Shown piece by piece: positions 43,121 through 51,613 of a DNA stretch of 64,000 nt. Below the pieces are notes generated by a model, which saw nothing but the letters and a program-made list of their open reading frames with translations, was not told where the DNA came from and did not search any database. The stretch is from Pseudomonas monsensis. Its GTDB lineage: Bacteria > Pseudomonadota > Gammaproteobacteria > Pseudomonadales > Pseudomonadaceae. The stretch is from the NCBI RefSeq assembly GCF_014268495.2, contig NZ_CP077087.1:3289501-3353500 (forward strand), read 5' to 3'. The position numbers were made by a program, and so were the translations under genes. Within the stretch, counting starts at the first letter, position 1. Every line of letters starts with the position of its first letter.

Positions 43121-44341
43121 ATGACCCTTATTAATGATGCCAAATGGTTGAGCCAATTCGCCGACGAGTTAAACGGTGATGCTGATTGGACTGCCGCTGC
43201 TCGCTATTTTGATGGGCGCATTCAATTCAAGCACAGCACAGGTTTCTCAACGCTTGCGGTTCTCGCCGGTAAAGTTGTTGCGGTTTACCCGGAAGGAAGC
43301 CCGTTGGGCGCTGACATCATCGTGTCTGGTGCTGATGATGAGTGGCAGCGCGTTCTTGACGGAAAGATCGACTGGTTTGAAGCGTTGTCCCCTGGATTGG
43401 GAAAACTTGAGCTTGAGGGCAACGTGTTCGCTGCATGGCAGTACGTAGATGTGATGGCCCGCGCGTTCGACGCAATGAAGCGTGTAGGGAAAGCTAATAA
43501 TAACCCTCCAGTCTCGTACTCTCCCGGGCCTAAGCCGTCGGGGAAAGAGACGGTAGGACGGTACATTACCGTTGATGGAATTCGCGTTTATTACGAAGAA
43601 TCAGGGGAGGGGCGTCCACTCGTTTGCTTCCACGCAGCATCACAAGATTCTCTGATGTACAGGCACGTACTGGACGGCCTCTCAGATGAGTTCCGCGTCA
43701 TTGCAATTGACGCCCCCGGGCATAGCAAATCAGAGCTACCCGAATCAGGCCCATTCCACAGCCTCACTCGCCATGCGGAGTTCAATGAGCACCTTATGGA
43801 GGCTTTGGGACTTGAGAAACCCGCCATCATGGGATGCTCGATGGGTGGCAATCTGGTGTTGGAATTGGGGGCACGTCGGCCCGATGCGTACAGCGCGATC
43901 ATTTCAGCTGAAGGGGCAGATTTTACCCCGACGGTTTCCGAGTTCTTCCTCGATATGTTGCTCATGAATGGGCCAGAGATCATCGGCGCCTGGTCTCGTT
44001 CGATGACGGGCAATCGCACTCCACCAGATCGTGCGAGGGAGGTGGTGTGGCAGATCTCGCGCACCACGCCGCAGGTGATGAAAGGTGACCTCACAGGCTA
44101 TGCGAACTTTGATCAGCGGCAACAAGTTGGAAAGATCAAAGCGCCTGTTTTACTTCTGCGCGGTGACGCGGATTGGTTGGTGTACCAAGAGAAGGTTGAG
44201 GAGACAGCATCTCGCATTCCCGGCAGTAAGATCGCCGTGCTCGCAGGTACTGGCCACTATCCAATGACTGAGAACCCATTGGAGTTCTGTGACACGGTAC
44301 GCGCTTTCCTTCGTGAAGCGGGTCAAGGCCACGCAGGCTGA
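43121..44341 (+). CDS. SCP2-like domain fused to an alpha/beta hydrolase
   Basis: 406 residues. The N-terminal ~125 residues (TAAARYFDGRIQFKHSTGFS...DIIVSGADDEWQRVLDGKIDWFEAL...LEGNVFAAWQYVDVM) look like an SCP2/sterol-carrier-type fold, a hydrophobic-ligand binder. From about 145 runs a complete alpha/beta hydrolase: YYEESGEGRPLVCFH (oxyanion), nucleophile Ser in MGCSMGGNLV, acid Asp in LLRGDADWLV and His in LAGTGHYPMTENP. The fusion suggests delivery of a greasy or aromatic substrate to a C-C or ester hydrolase. The SCP2 call is by pattern only. Confidence 0.78.
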   Translation: MTLINDAKWLSQFADELNGDADWTAAARYFDGRIQFKHSTGFSTLAVLAGKVVAVYPEGSPLGADIIVSGADDEWQRVLDGKIDWFEALSPGLGKLELEGNVFAAWQYVDVMARAFDAMKRVGKANNNPPVSYSPGPKPSGKETVGRYITVDGIRVYYEESGEGRPLVCFHAASQDSLMYRHVLDGLSDEFRVIAIDAPGHSKSELPESGPFHSLTRHAEFNEHLMEALGLEKPAIMGCSMGGNLVLELGARRPDAYSAIISAEGADFTPTVSEFFLDMLLMNGPEIIGAWSRSMTGNRTPPDRAREVVWQISRTTPQVMKGDLTGYANFDQRQQVGKIKAPVLLLRGDADWLVYQEKVEETASRIPGSKIAVLAGTGHYPMTENPLEFCDTVRAFLREAGQGHAG

Positions 44342-44356
44342 AAGATCTGATTGAGG

Positions 44357-44380
44357 AGCCCGCTCGTCAGGCGGGCTTTT
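44357..44380 (+). terminator. Terminator of the MFS-hydrolase operon
   Basis: AGCCCGC-N7-GCGGGCT followed by TTTT, 15 bases after the hydrolase stop. Confidence 0.85.
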
Positions 44381-44516
44381 CTGCGTTTATTTAACGCGAA
44401 GGTTCAATCCCGAAAAAAGCCTTTTCTATTCCCGCACAAAAACCTAAAGCGCGCCGACCCACTGAGGCTTAGGCCGTTGCGGGAGCTATCTCGACCCTCG
44501 AATCCCTTGCATAGCC

Positions 44517-44562
44517 GATCGTCAGACGATCAGAATTATTTTCTTGTGATCTGTGATCACAG
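44517..44562. promoter_or_regulatory. Operator region of the dehydrogenase-BKACE operon
   Basis: Contains GATCGTC-A-GACGATC (44517-44531) and the perfect palindrome CTGTGATCACAG (44551-44562), whose core TGTGATCACA recurs before the GntR gene and before the SDR at 51356. The core ends 102 bases before the first ATG. The rest of the 320-base gap shows nothing else. Confidence 0.72.
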
Positions 44563-44663
44563 TGGATAGCATCTGTCTCAGAGCGAACATCTGAGCGTCA
44601 GCATGGTTCACCAACCGCTCAAACGATTACTCCTAAACATAAATACAAAATTTGGAGAACATC

Positions 44664-45626
44664 ATGCGAAGTACAACTCCATCTGCGACAGAGCGTGGCC
44701 CCATTGCAATCGTTGGCGCGGGCCTGATTGGGAGAGCTTGGGCGATTGTTTTTGCTCGGGCAGGACATCCGGTGCGTTTACACGATATGGATCTGCAGAC
44801 AATGCAGAACAGCCATGCCTACATCGAAGCGAGGCTTAATGAGCTCGCAGAATTCGATCTTCTTAATGACGCCCCCCTCGCCGTACTGACACGCATTACT
44901 TGCGTTCCCGACTTGGCTGATGCGCTACGTGATGTAGTGCTCGTACAGGAAAACGTTCGGGAAACGGTAGAGGCGAAAATCGATATCTTCAGTCGAATGG
45001 ATGCGTTGGCGCCCAAGGACGCGATTCTTGCCAGTTCAACTTCATGGTTACCGGCCTCCGAGTTCACTAAAGATCTACCAGGTCGGGGGCGCTGCGTAGT
45101 TGCACACCCTACCAACCCACCTTATTTAGTTCCTCTTGTGGAGCTTTGCCCTGCGCCGTGGACAGAATCTGAAGTGATGATTCGAGCGCATGAGATCTAC
45201 ACCGCAGCAGGGCAGAGCCCTGTCGTTCTATCCCGAGAGATCCACGGCTTCTTATTGAACCGAGTCCAAGCCGCAGTCCTCAACGAATGCTTCAAATTGC
45301 ATGAAGAAGGCTTTGCCAGCTCGGAGGATATTGATCGGGTGCTCAAAGATGGACTCGCCCTCCGCTGGTCATTTATGGGCCCCTTCGAAACCATCGATCT
45401 CAACGCCCCTGCCGGCGTATCTGACTATGCCAAACGCTACGGTCAGCAAAATCGCGAAACGATCAATTCCGAAAATGCTTTCGACTGGTCGGAATCAGCA
45501 GTCGCCCGAGTACATGACGAGCGCCGCCAAAAACTTGAACTTGAAGGCATTGCATTGCGATCCGCTTGGCGTGACCGCCGCCTTATGGCTCTCGCTGCGC
45601 ACAAGCGTCAAGCACCAAATTCCTGA
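44664..45626 (+). CDS. 3-hydroxyacyl-CoA-dehydrogenase-fold 3-hydroxyacid dehydrogenase
   Basis: 320 residues. N-terminal Rossmann domain IAIVGAGLIGRAWAIVFARAGHPVRLHD (NAD type by the Asp), then LVQENVRET and SSTSWLPASEF, and the His of PTNPPYLVPLVEL with NRVQAAVLNE in the C-terminal helical domain. It is the single-domain type used on free hydroxy acids, as in L-gulonate 3-dehydrogenase and carnitine 3-dehydrogenase, rather than the fatty-acid type. ATG at 44664 with GGAG. First gene of the GntR-controlled operon; its beta-keto product would suit the next enzyme. Confidence 0.85.
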   Translation: MRSTTPSATERGPIAIVGAGLIGRAWAIVFARAGHPVRLHDMDLQTMQNSHAYIEARLNELAEFDLLNDAPLAVLTRITCVPDLADALRDVVLVQENVRETVEAKIDIFSRMDALAPKDAILASSTSWLPASEFTKDLPGRGRCVVAHPTNPPYLVPLVELCPAPWTESEVMIRAHEIYTAAGQSPVVLSREIHGFLLNRVQAAVLNECFKLHEEGFASSEDIDRVLKDGLALRWSFMGPFETIDLNAPAGVSDYAKRYGQQNRETINSENAFDWSESAVARVHDERRQKLELEGIALRSAWRDRRLMALAAHKRQAPNS

Positions 45627-45676
45627 CGGCATCACCTCATCCTGAACATCAAAATAAAAGTAACCAGGAGGTCACC

Positions 45677-46603
45677 ATGGCTCGTAAAGTCATCATCACT
45701 TGCGCGGTCACCGGCGCAATTCATACACCTTCCATGTCCCGTTACCTGCCGGTAACACCAGGTCAAATTGCCGAAGCGGCGATTGGTGCCGCTGAGGCTG
45801 GCGCCTCAATTGTTCACCTACATGCTCGTAACCCAATTGATGGCAGCCCCTCTCAGGATCCGGAACTGTTTAAGCAGTTTCTGCCGGCTATCAAAGAGGC
45901 TAGCGATGTGGTGATCAACCTGACTACAGGTGGCGCACCGACAATGTCGCTTGAAGATCGACTTCGTCCAGCACATCAGTTCAAACCGGAAGTGGCCTCA
46001 CTGAACATGGGCACGATGAACATGGGACTTTACCCAATGCTCAATCGGTTTAAGGAGTTCAAACACGCCTGGGAGGAACCATACCTCGCCGGCAGCCATG
46101 ACCGCATTTTCAAAAATACATTTACCGACATAGCCCACATCCTGGAGTCATGCAGTGAGAACGGTACCCGTTTTGAAATCGAATGCTATGACATTGGGCA
46201 TCTCTACACCGCTGCACATTTCATTGATCGCGGCCTCATCAAACCTCCATTTTTGATCCAATCGGTTTTCGGCATTTTGGGCGGTATCGGCGGTCACCCT
46301 GAGGATGTCCTGCATATGCGGCGCACAGCTGATCGTCTATTCGGAGATGACTATCAGTGGTCGGTGCTTCCTGCAGGAAAGCAGCAGATGAGCATTGGTG
46401 CTCAATCAGCCACGCTTGGAGGACATGTGCGTGTAGGTCTTGAAGACTCGCTTTGGGACGGGCCGGGCCAATTGGCAAAAAGCAACGCCGATCAAGTATT
46501 GCGCATGCGAAAAATTCTCGAAGGGCTTTCACTTGAAGTGGCGACACCTGCTGACGCCAGGGGAATCCTGAAGCTCAAAGGTGGCGATAACGTCAATTTC
46601 TAA
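45677..46603 (+). CDS. Beta-keto acid cleavage enzyme (BKACE, DUF849)
   Basis: 308 residues of the BKACE/3-keto-5-aminohexanoate cleavage family: IITCAVTGAIHTP opening, zinc-ligand pair HLHARNP, INLTTGG, SLNMGTMNMG, and late GGHVRVGLEDSLW. Known members transfer the carboxymethyl end of a beta-keto acid to acetyl-CoA, giving acetoacetate and a new acyl-CoA. It follows the 3-hydroxyacid dehydrogenase by 50 bases, as in carnitine breakdown, but no carnitine genes are present. AGGAGG-type site just before the ATG. Confidence 0.9.
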   Translation: MARKVIITCAVTGAIHTPSMSRYLPVTPGQIAEAAIGAAEAGASIVHLHARNPIDGSPSQDPELFKQFLPAIKEASDVVINLTTGGAPTMSLEDRLRPAHQFKPEVASLNMGTMNMGLYPMLNRFKEFKHAWEEPYLAGSHDRIFKNTFTDIAHILESCSENGTRFEIECYDIGHLYTAAHFIDRGLIKPPFLIQSVFGILGGIGGHPEDVLHMRRTADRLFGDDYQWSVLPAGKQQMSIGAQSATLGGHVRVGLEDSLWDGPGQLAKSNADQVLRMRKILEGLSLEVATPADARGILKLKGGDNVNF

Positions 46604-46616
46604 GCGCGGGCACTCA

Positions 46617-46627
46617 CCCCCCCCCCC
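46617..46627 (+). repeat. Run of eleven C
   Basis: Homopolymer C11 in the 115-base gap between the BKACE and MFS genes; the longest mononucleotide run noticed in the window. It lies in non-coding DNA and may vary in length. Confidence 0.8.
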
Positions 46628-46718
46628 ATAAGTCTATCTAGAGGATATTTTGATAATTAAAGGTCGCGGCACAACACCAGCGCCTTAGCAACTTATCCTC
46701 ATGAGGAGAAAATGAACC

Positions 46719-48089
46719 ATGTTAGCTACGACCCATACAAAAACACAAAAGGGACAGTCGCTGAACGCTTTAATGTTTCGCAAACTAATGCCGATGTTAA
46801 TCTTTGCTTACGTTATAAGCTTTCTAGACAGAACTAACATTTCACTTGCCAAAACACACATGGCAGTAGACTTGGGTATTTCCGCTGCCGCATACGGTTT
46901 TGGTGCAGGGCTCTTCTTCCTTACCTATGCACTCATGGAGGTACCCAGTAACTTGATCATGCACCGGGTAGGGGCCCGACTCTGGATCACCAGGATCATG
47001 ATCACCTGGGGATTGTTATCTGCCGGTATGGCCTTCATTACCGATGAGACTACGTTTTACATTGCCCGCGCGCTACTGGGCGCAGCTGAAGCCGGATTGT
47101 TCCCAGGTGTAATGCTCTATTTAACCTATTGGTTTGGTCGTGAGCAAAGGGCACGAGCCAGTGGCTATTTTCTAATCGGGGTTTGTCTCGCGAATATCAT
47201 CAGCGGGCCGGTTGGCGGGCTGCTGTTAGAGATGGATGGAATCTGGGGTTGGCACGGCTGGCAGTGGCTGTTCTTCTTGGAGGGAATTCCAGCTGTTCTA
47301 TTCTCCGTCGTGATTTGGCGAAAGCTTCCGGACGGCCCATCTACGGCAAGTTGGCTATCAAAGGAACAAGTCACTGAAGTAGAGCAAGTTCTGAAGAAAG
47401 AACATGATGAAGAAATCGCCTCCGGCAATGTAGGTCATTCTTTTAAGGGGGTTCTTAAAATTCCTCAGATTTGGCTTGCGATCGCGGTGTATTTCCTCCA
47501 CCAAGTTAGTGTCTATTCGGTAATTTTCTTCTTGCCGGGCATCATTGGCACGTACGGAGGCTTATCATCGTTACAAATAGGATTGTTAAACTCAATCCCA
47601 TGGATCGCAGCAGCGCTCGGGGCAGCGTTTCTTCCAAGGTATGCAACTACTCCGAAAGTTTCACGCAAAATAATGTTCGGTGGGCTGCTCCTGATGTCGG
47701 CTGGATTGACCCTTGCGGCCTTTACCACTCCACTGATAGCTCTAATAGGATTCACTCTTACGGCATCGATGTTTTTCGTTGTTCAGCCTGTGATATTCCT
47801 CTTTGCCAGTTCAAGACTGGCGGGAGCAGGTATGGCGGCGGGGCTGGCGTTAGTGAATACCTTTGGTATTACTGGTGGTTTCTTCGGCCCTTCACTTCTG
47901 GGCTTCGTTGAACAAACTACTGGGAGCACGAAGAATGGGCTCATTATTGTAGCGGCTCTTTTAACGCTCGCGGCATTCCTGAGTCTGAAGCTACGTCAGG
48001 CACAAGAAACGATTACTACAAAAACGCGGGACAACATTGTATTGCCCCAGGCTGCGCCGTGTATTACTGATAATGCGAGGACAAAATGA
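46719..48089 (+). CDS. MFS transporter of the anion:cation symporter (ACS) type
   Basis: 456 residues, 12 helices. FLDRTNISLAKTHMAVDLGISAAAYGFGAGLFFLTYALMEVPSNL is the hallmark of the ACS family that imports sugar acids, tartrate or phthalate. GAGGAG sits ten bases upstream of the ATG. The gene looks notably A/T-rich by eye compared with neighbours. It ends in an ATGA overlap with the dehydratase gene, so import and dehydration are coupled. Confidence 0.88.
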   Translation: MLATTHTKTQKGQSLNALMFRKLMPMLIFAYVISFLDRTNISLAKTHMAVDLGISAAAYGFGAGLFFLTYALMEVPSNLIMHRVGARLWITRIMITWGLLSAGMAFITDETTFYIARALLGAAEAGLFPGVMLYLTYWFGREQRARASGYFLIGVCLANIISGPVGGLLLEMDGIWGWHGWQWLFFLEGIPAVLFSVVIWRKLPDGPSTASWLSKEQVTEVEQVLKKEHDEEIASGNVGHSFKGVLKIPQIWLAIAVYFLHQVSVYSVIFFLPGIIGTYGGLSSLQIGLLNSIPWIAAALGAAFLPRYATTPKVSRKIMFGGLLLMSAGLTLAAFTTPLIALIGFTLTASMFFVVQPVIFLFASSRLAGAGMAAGLALVNTFGITGGFFGPSLLGFVEQTTGSTKNGLIIVAALLTLAAFLSLKLRQAQETITTKTRDNIVLPQAAPCITDNARTK

Positions 48090-49612
48090 AGAGTACATCC
48101 CTAGCACTTAAACTACATCCCGACGATAATGTTGTAATCGCACGCGCTTCGATACCTCAAGGAACCGTGGTTACGGAGTTCGGTAATATCGTGGTGCTCG
48201 CCGATGTGCCCGCAGCGCACAAAATCGCCCTTGCACACGTAAACCCAGGTGATCCTGTTCTACGTTATGGCCAGATCATTGGCTTTGCTACTAAACCCAT
48301 TGAGCCAGGCGATTACGTGCATACGCACAATCTGGAGATGGCGACGTTCGAGCGAGACTACGCGTTCGGCGAGGATGCCAAAGTCGCGTCGCCTGCTGCC
48401 TCTCCTGTGACATTCCAAGGTTTCGTCCGCGCTGACGGGCGAGTAGCAACTCGAAACTACATTGGTGTAGTGAGCACTGTGAACTGCTCCTCCACTGTTA
48501 CCAAAATGGTAGTTGAACACTTCTCGCGAAACGGTGTGCTGGATGCTTACCCAAACGTGGACGGTGTGGTGCCGATCACTCACAGCTTCGGTTGCTGCAT
48601 AGAGCACAATGGCGAGGGGGTGAACCAACTGCGGCGCACGCTAGGCGGGTTCATCAAGCACGCCAACTTCGCTGGCGTGGTTGTCATCGGCCTAGGCTGT
48701 GAAGCCAATCAGATGGGCGCTCTGTTCATGGCCCAGGGTATCGAGACCGGCAAGCTTATCGCTCCCGTTGTCATCCAAGACGTTGGCGGAACCCGCAACG
48801 CAGCGGATGCCGCCATTGCCGCCGTGGAATCGATGCTGCCGGTTGCCAACGAGTGCCGACGCGAGCCGGTCTCGGCGCGGCACCTGACCGTGGCGCTCCA
48901 GTGCGGCGGTTCAGACGGATACTCGGGCATCACGGCCAACCCCGCCCTCGGTGTGGCTGTCGATATGCTCGTAGCGCAAGGTGGAACTGCCATCCTTAGC
49001 GAAACGCCGGAGATCTACGGCGCTGAACACCTGCTGACTCGTCGCGCTGCAACCCGTGAAGTCGGCCAGGGTATCGTCGACCTTATCAAATGGTGGGAGA
49101 GCTACGCAGACCGCGAAAAAGGCAGTATTGATAACAACCCCACGCCTGGTAACAAGGCCGGCGGCCTGACGACCATTCTCGAAAAGTCTCTAGGCGCAGT
49201 TGCCAAAAGTGGCTCCTCAGCACTCATGGGCGTTTATCGTTACGCCGAGCCCATTACAGTCCGAGGCTTGGTGTTCATGGATGCGCCTGGCTACGACCCG
49301 ATGGGAGCCACTGGCCAAATCGCCAGCGGCGCAAACCTCGTTGCGTTCACCACCGGACGCGGCTCGTGCTTTGGCGCCAAGCCTGCTCCTTCGATCAAGC
49401 TCGCGACGAATACCAAAATGTACACTCGCATGAAGGATGATATGGACATCAACTGCGGGGATGTCATGGATGGCGATGCCACCCTTGAATCGAAGGGTAA
49501 AGAGATTTTCGACATGCTCATACGAGTGGCTTCTGGAGAAAAATCTAAAAGCGAGGCGTTGGGCGTCGGCAATGAAGAAACAGTACCTTGGATGATCGGC
49601 GCTCAAATGTAA
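48086..49612 (+). CDS. UxaA/GarD-family hydroxy-acid dehydratase
   Basis: 508 residues. N-terminal SAF domain (about 10-90) with VIARASIPQGTVV, followed by the altronate/galactarate dehydratase body: FVRADGRVATRNYIGV, GCCIEHNGEGVNQLRRTLGG, LQCGGSDGYSGITANPALG, MDAPGYDPMGATGQIASG and TTGRGSCFGAKPAPSIKLATN. The family uses Fe(II) to dehydrate 2,3-dihydroxy sugar acids to 2-keto-3-deoxy acids. Full-length fusion as in UxaA and GarD. Last gene of the operon. Confidence 0.9.
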   Translation: MKSTSLALKLHPDDNVVIARASIPQGTVVTEFGNIVVLADVPAAHKIALAHVNPGDPVLRYGQIIGFATKPIEPGDYVHTHNLEMATFERDYAFGEDAKVASPAASPVTFQGFVRADGRVATRNYIGVVSTVNCSSTVTKMVVEHFSRNGVLDAYPNVDGVVPITHSFGCCIEHNGEGVNQLRRTLGGFIKHANFAGVVVIGLGCEANQMGALFMAQGIETGKLIAPVVIQDVGGTRNAADAAIAAVESMLPVANECRREPVSARHLTVALQCGGSDGYSGITANPALGVAVDMLVAQGGTAILSETPEIYGAEHLLTRRAATREVGQGIVDLIKWWESYADREKGSIDNNPTPGNKAGGLTTILEKSLGAVAKSGSSALMGVYRYAEPITVRGLVFMDAPGYDPMGATGQIASGANLVAFTTGRGSCFGAKPAPSIKLATNTKMYTRMKDDMDINCGDVMDGDATLESKGKEIFDMLIRVASGEKSKSEALGVGNEETVPWMIGAQM

Positions 49613-49628
49613 CAAGCGAGCGAAAAAA

Positions 49629-49659
49629 AGAGGCGCCCTGATACCAGGCGCCTCTTTTT
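49629..49659. terminator. Bidirectional terminator between dehydratase and GntR genes
   Basis: Nine-base arms AGAGGCGCC and GGCGCCTCT around a nine-base loop, A-run on the left and T5 on the right; serves both convergent transcripts. Confidence 0.9.
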
Positions 49660-49676
49660 AAAACATGTTGGTGGAA

Positions 49677-50396
49677 TTAATCAGCTTCGACAGGCTTGTG
49701 CGCATCGGCAACGATCAGCGCCCCTGTATTCAGGATAAACTCGGCAGCACTTTTGATGTCATCTTGCAGTGATTCACAGGCGGCAACCGAGTCACCCTTC
49801 TTTAAAGCATCAACCATCGCTGCGTGATGACTGGCTTGCACTCGCTGAACCACACGCTCAGTGCCAGATCGTAGGTCATAGTTGATGATAGGCCCTATTC
49901 TCAGCCACAGGGACTCAACTATCTGGAGCAGGATGGGCATGTCCGCCTGATTATAAATTGCGAAATGCAATTCTTTGTTCAGCGTAATCAGCCGTGACTC
50001 ATCGGGAGCGCCTTTTGCAAACTCTGCGCAAAATGCCTCGTGTATCTTTTCAATCTCAGCCAGCGCCTGCGAATCAACAAGCTCCGCAGCACGAGCTGCC
50101 GCTTGCCCCTCCAGATTCAACCGGATACTGGTGATTTCCCGGAATTGGCTGACTGTCAGTACAGGAACGCGAATATATCGATTAGCCGCCATTTCAAGCG
50201 CTTGCTCAGCGACCAACCTGTGAACAGCCTCTCGCACTGGCATGACGCTAACACCAAGAGCGTCCGCTATAGATCTGAGCGAGAGCTTTTCCCCAGGCAT
50301 AACGCGTCCGCTTATCAGCAGATCACGCAGCTGGGCATAAACGTCCGCACTGAGAGTCTGGCGGATCATGGGGGTTACGAGTGTGGATAGGTTCAT
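49677..50396 (-). CDS. GntR/FadR (FCD) family transcription regulator
   Basis: 239 residues. Winged helix at about 15-75 (VYAQLRDLLISGRVMPGEKLSLRSIADALGVSVMPVREAVHRL) and an all-helical FCD ligand domain with metal-type residues (LNKELHFAIYNQA, ASHHAAMVDALKKGD). FCD regulators usually sense sugar acids or other carboxylates. A TGTGATCACG site lies 51 bases upstream; matching sites precede the 44664 operon and the divergently placed SDR, so this protein is the likely repressor of all three. Confidence 0.9.
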   Translation of the reverse strand: MNLSTLVTPMIRQTLSADVYAQLRDLLISGRVMPGEKLSLRSIADALGVSVMPVREAVHRLVAEQALEMAANRYIRVPVLTVSQFREITSIRLNLEGQAAARAAELVDSQALAEIEKIHEAFCAEFAKGAPDESRLITLNKELHFAIYNQADMPILLQIVESLWLRIGPIINYDLRSGTERVVQRVQASHHAAMVDALKKGDSVAACESLQDDIKSAAEFILNTGALIVADAHKPVEAD

Positions 50397-50447
50397 GGCG
50401 AGAATTATAGGCAGGTTCGATCAGCCGGGATAGGAAAATGAGACATC

Positions 50448-50457
50448 TGTGATCACG
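50448..50457. promoter_or_regulatory. GntR-type operator upstream of its own gene
   Basis: TGTGATCACG, nine of ten matches to the perfect TGTGATCACA palindromes at 44552 and 51441, within a wider symmetric ATC...GAT context. Confidence 0.68.
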
Positions 50458-50567
50458 GATGTGCCGGTATTGAAAGTGACGGAATTGGGGAGAAATGAGT
50501 TCTCTAGCACACGCACAACAAGCGTCTCGCTACCAAGGTCGGTGGCGAGACGTGTAGGTCTGACTAA

Positions 50568-51356
50568 TCAAAGATACTCGACATTGCCATCGATGCTGAT
50601 CGCTTGTCCTGTCACATTGTTAGCAGCAGGAGAGCATAGAAATAAGGCCATTGCTGCCACGTCTTCGGGTGGAGTCATCCGGCGCAATGAGATTTTCTTC
50701 AATGTTTGTTGGCGCATCTCCGGCTCTGAAATGCCTAATTGTTTGGCGCGATCACTGATGACGCGATCCTGGCGCGGGCCCTCGACGATGCCTGGCAGCA
50801 GTGCATTGACTCGAATGTCTTTTTCGCCCAACTCGGCTGCCAATGACTTCATAAGACCAACGATGGCCCACTTGGTCGCGGCGTATGGAGTCCGCCAGGC
50901 GTAGCCTAAGCGCCCCGCGACCGATGAAATATGAATGATGTGTGCGTGTTCTGACTTCGTTAGGAGGGGGACAGCATGATGAGCGAAGCGATACTGCGCA
51001 TTGAGATTGATGTCTATTGTCTGTTCCCATTCTGCATCGCTAATTTTGTCGATTCCGCCGGTCGGCCCTGCTATGCCTGCATTGTTGATAAGTACATCCA
51101 GCCCATCCACCCAATCCTGTTGTATCTCGAAGACTCGCTTAATTTGAGCAGAGTCGGAGACGTCAGCTAATGTGGCCAAAGCCTCTGGATAGCGCTCACG
51201 AAATTGTGCGATCGCCTGCTCACTTACATCGCATACATGGACTCTTGCCCCAATTTCGAGATATGCAGCCGCGATCGATTCACCAATGCCTGCTGCCCCA
51301 CCGGAAATCAAAACTCTCAATCCGGTATAGGGTGTCAGCCGCTTCATCACGTTCAT
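50568..51356 (-). CDS. Short-chain dehydrogenase/reductase of the GntR module
   Basis: 262 residues. Cofactor loop SGGAAGIGESIA, NNAG, Ser in HISSVAG, Tyr-Lys in YAATK; Asp after beta-2 (HVCDVSE) predicts NAD. C-terminal GQAISIDGNVEYL. Transcribed on the minus strand towards gntR with 171 bases between them; its upstream region holds TGTGATCACA (51441-51450), so it belongs to the same regulon as the dehydrogenase-BKACE operon. It probably oxidises another hydroxyl of the same substrate; that is inference. Confidence 0.87.
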   Translation of the reverse strand: MNVMKRLTPYTGLRVLISGGAAGIGESIAAAYLEIGARVHVCDVSEQAIAQFRERYPEALATLADVSDSAQIKRVFEIQQDWVDGLDVLINNAGIAGPTGGIDKISDAEWEQTIDINLNAQYRFAHHAVPLLTKSEHAHIIHISSVAGRLGYAWRTPYAATKWAIVGLMKSLAAELGEKDIRVNALLPGIVEGPRQDRVISDRAKQLGISEPEMRQQTLKKISLRRMTPPEDVAAMALFLCSPAANNVTGQAISIDGNVEYL

Positions 51357-51440
51357 AGCTAATGCGTCCTGTCTTATTTTTGTTCATGAGTTCTTTCGTG
51401 GCTACGGAGTGCGTAGACAAGAAAACCTCATTAAGTGATA

Positions 51441-51450
51441 TGTGATCACA
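51441..51450. promoter_or_regulatory. GntR-type operator upstream of the SDR gene
   Basis: Perfect palindrome TGTGATCACA, 84 bases before the SDR ATG (minus strand). Confidence 0.72.
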
Positions 51451-51510
51451 GTTTTTTTGTCAAGACAGGCTTGCCGCAGATTTGCAGGTGATTACCGGAG
51501 AGGGCGCAGA

Positions 51511-51532
51511 CTCCTACTCCTACTCCTACTCC
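51511..51532. repeat. Short tandem repeat CTCCTA
   Basis: Three full copies of the six-base unit CTCCTA and a partial fourth, in the gap between the SDR and ene-reductase genes. No gene is seen in this 257-base gap. Confidence 0.75.
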
Positions 51533-51613
51533 GGCTCAGCATTGCTACCTGCCGGCCCGATTAATCTGCGAGAGGCAGCTGGCAGCGACTGCGCTTCCCG
51601 CAGCACTTCATCG

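Noticed and set aside
44552..51450. TGTGATCACA palindromes as Vfr/CRP sites
   Set aside because: CRP-type sites have a six-base spacer between TGTGA and TCACA; here the halves touch, which fits GntR-type operators better.
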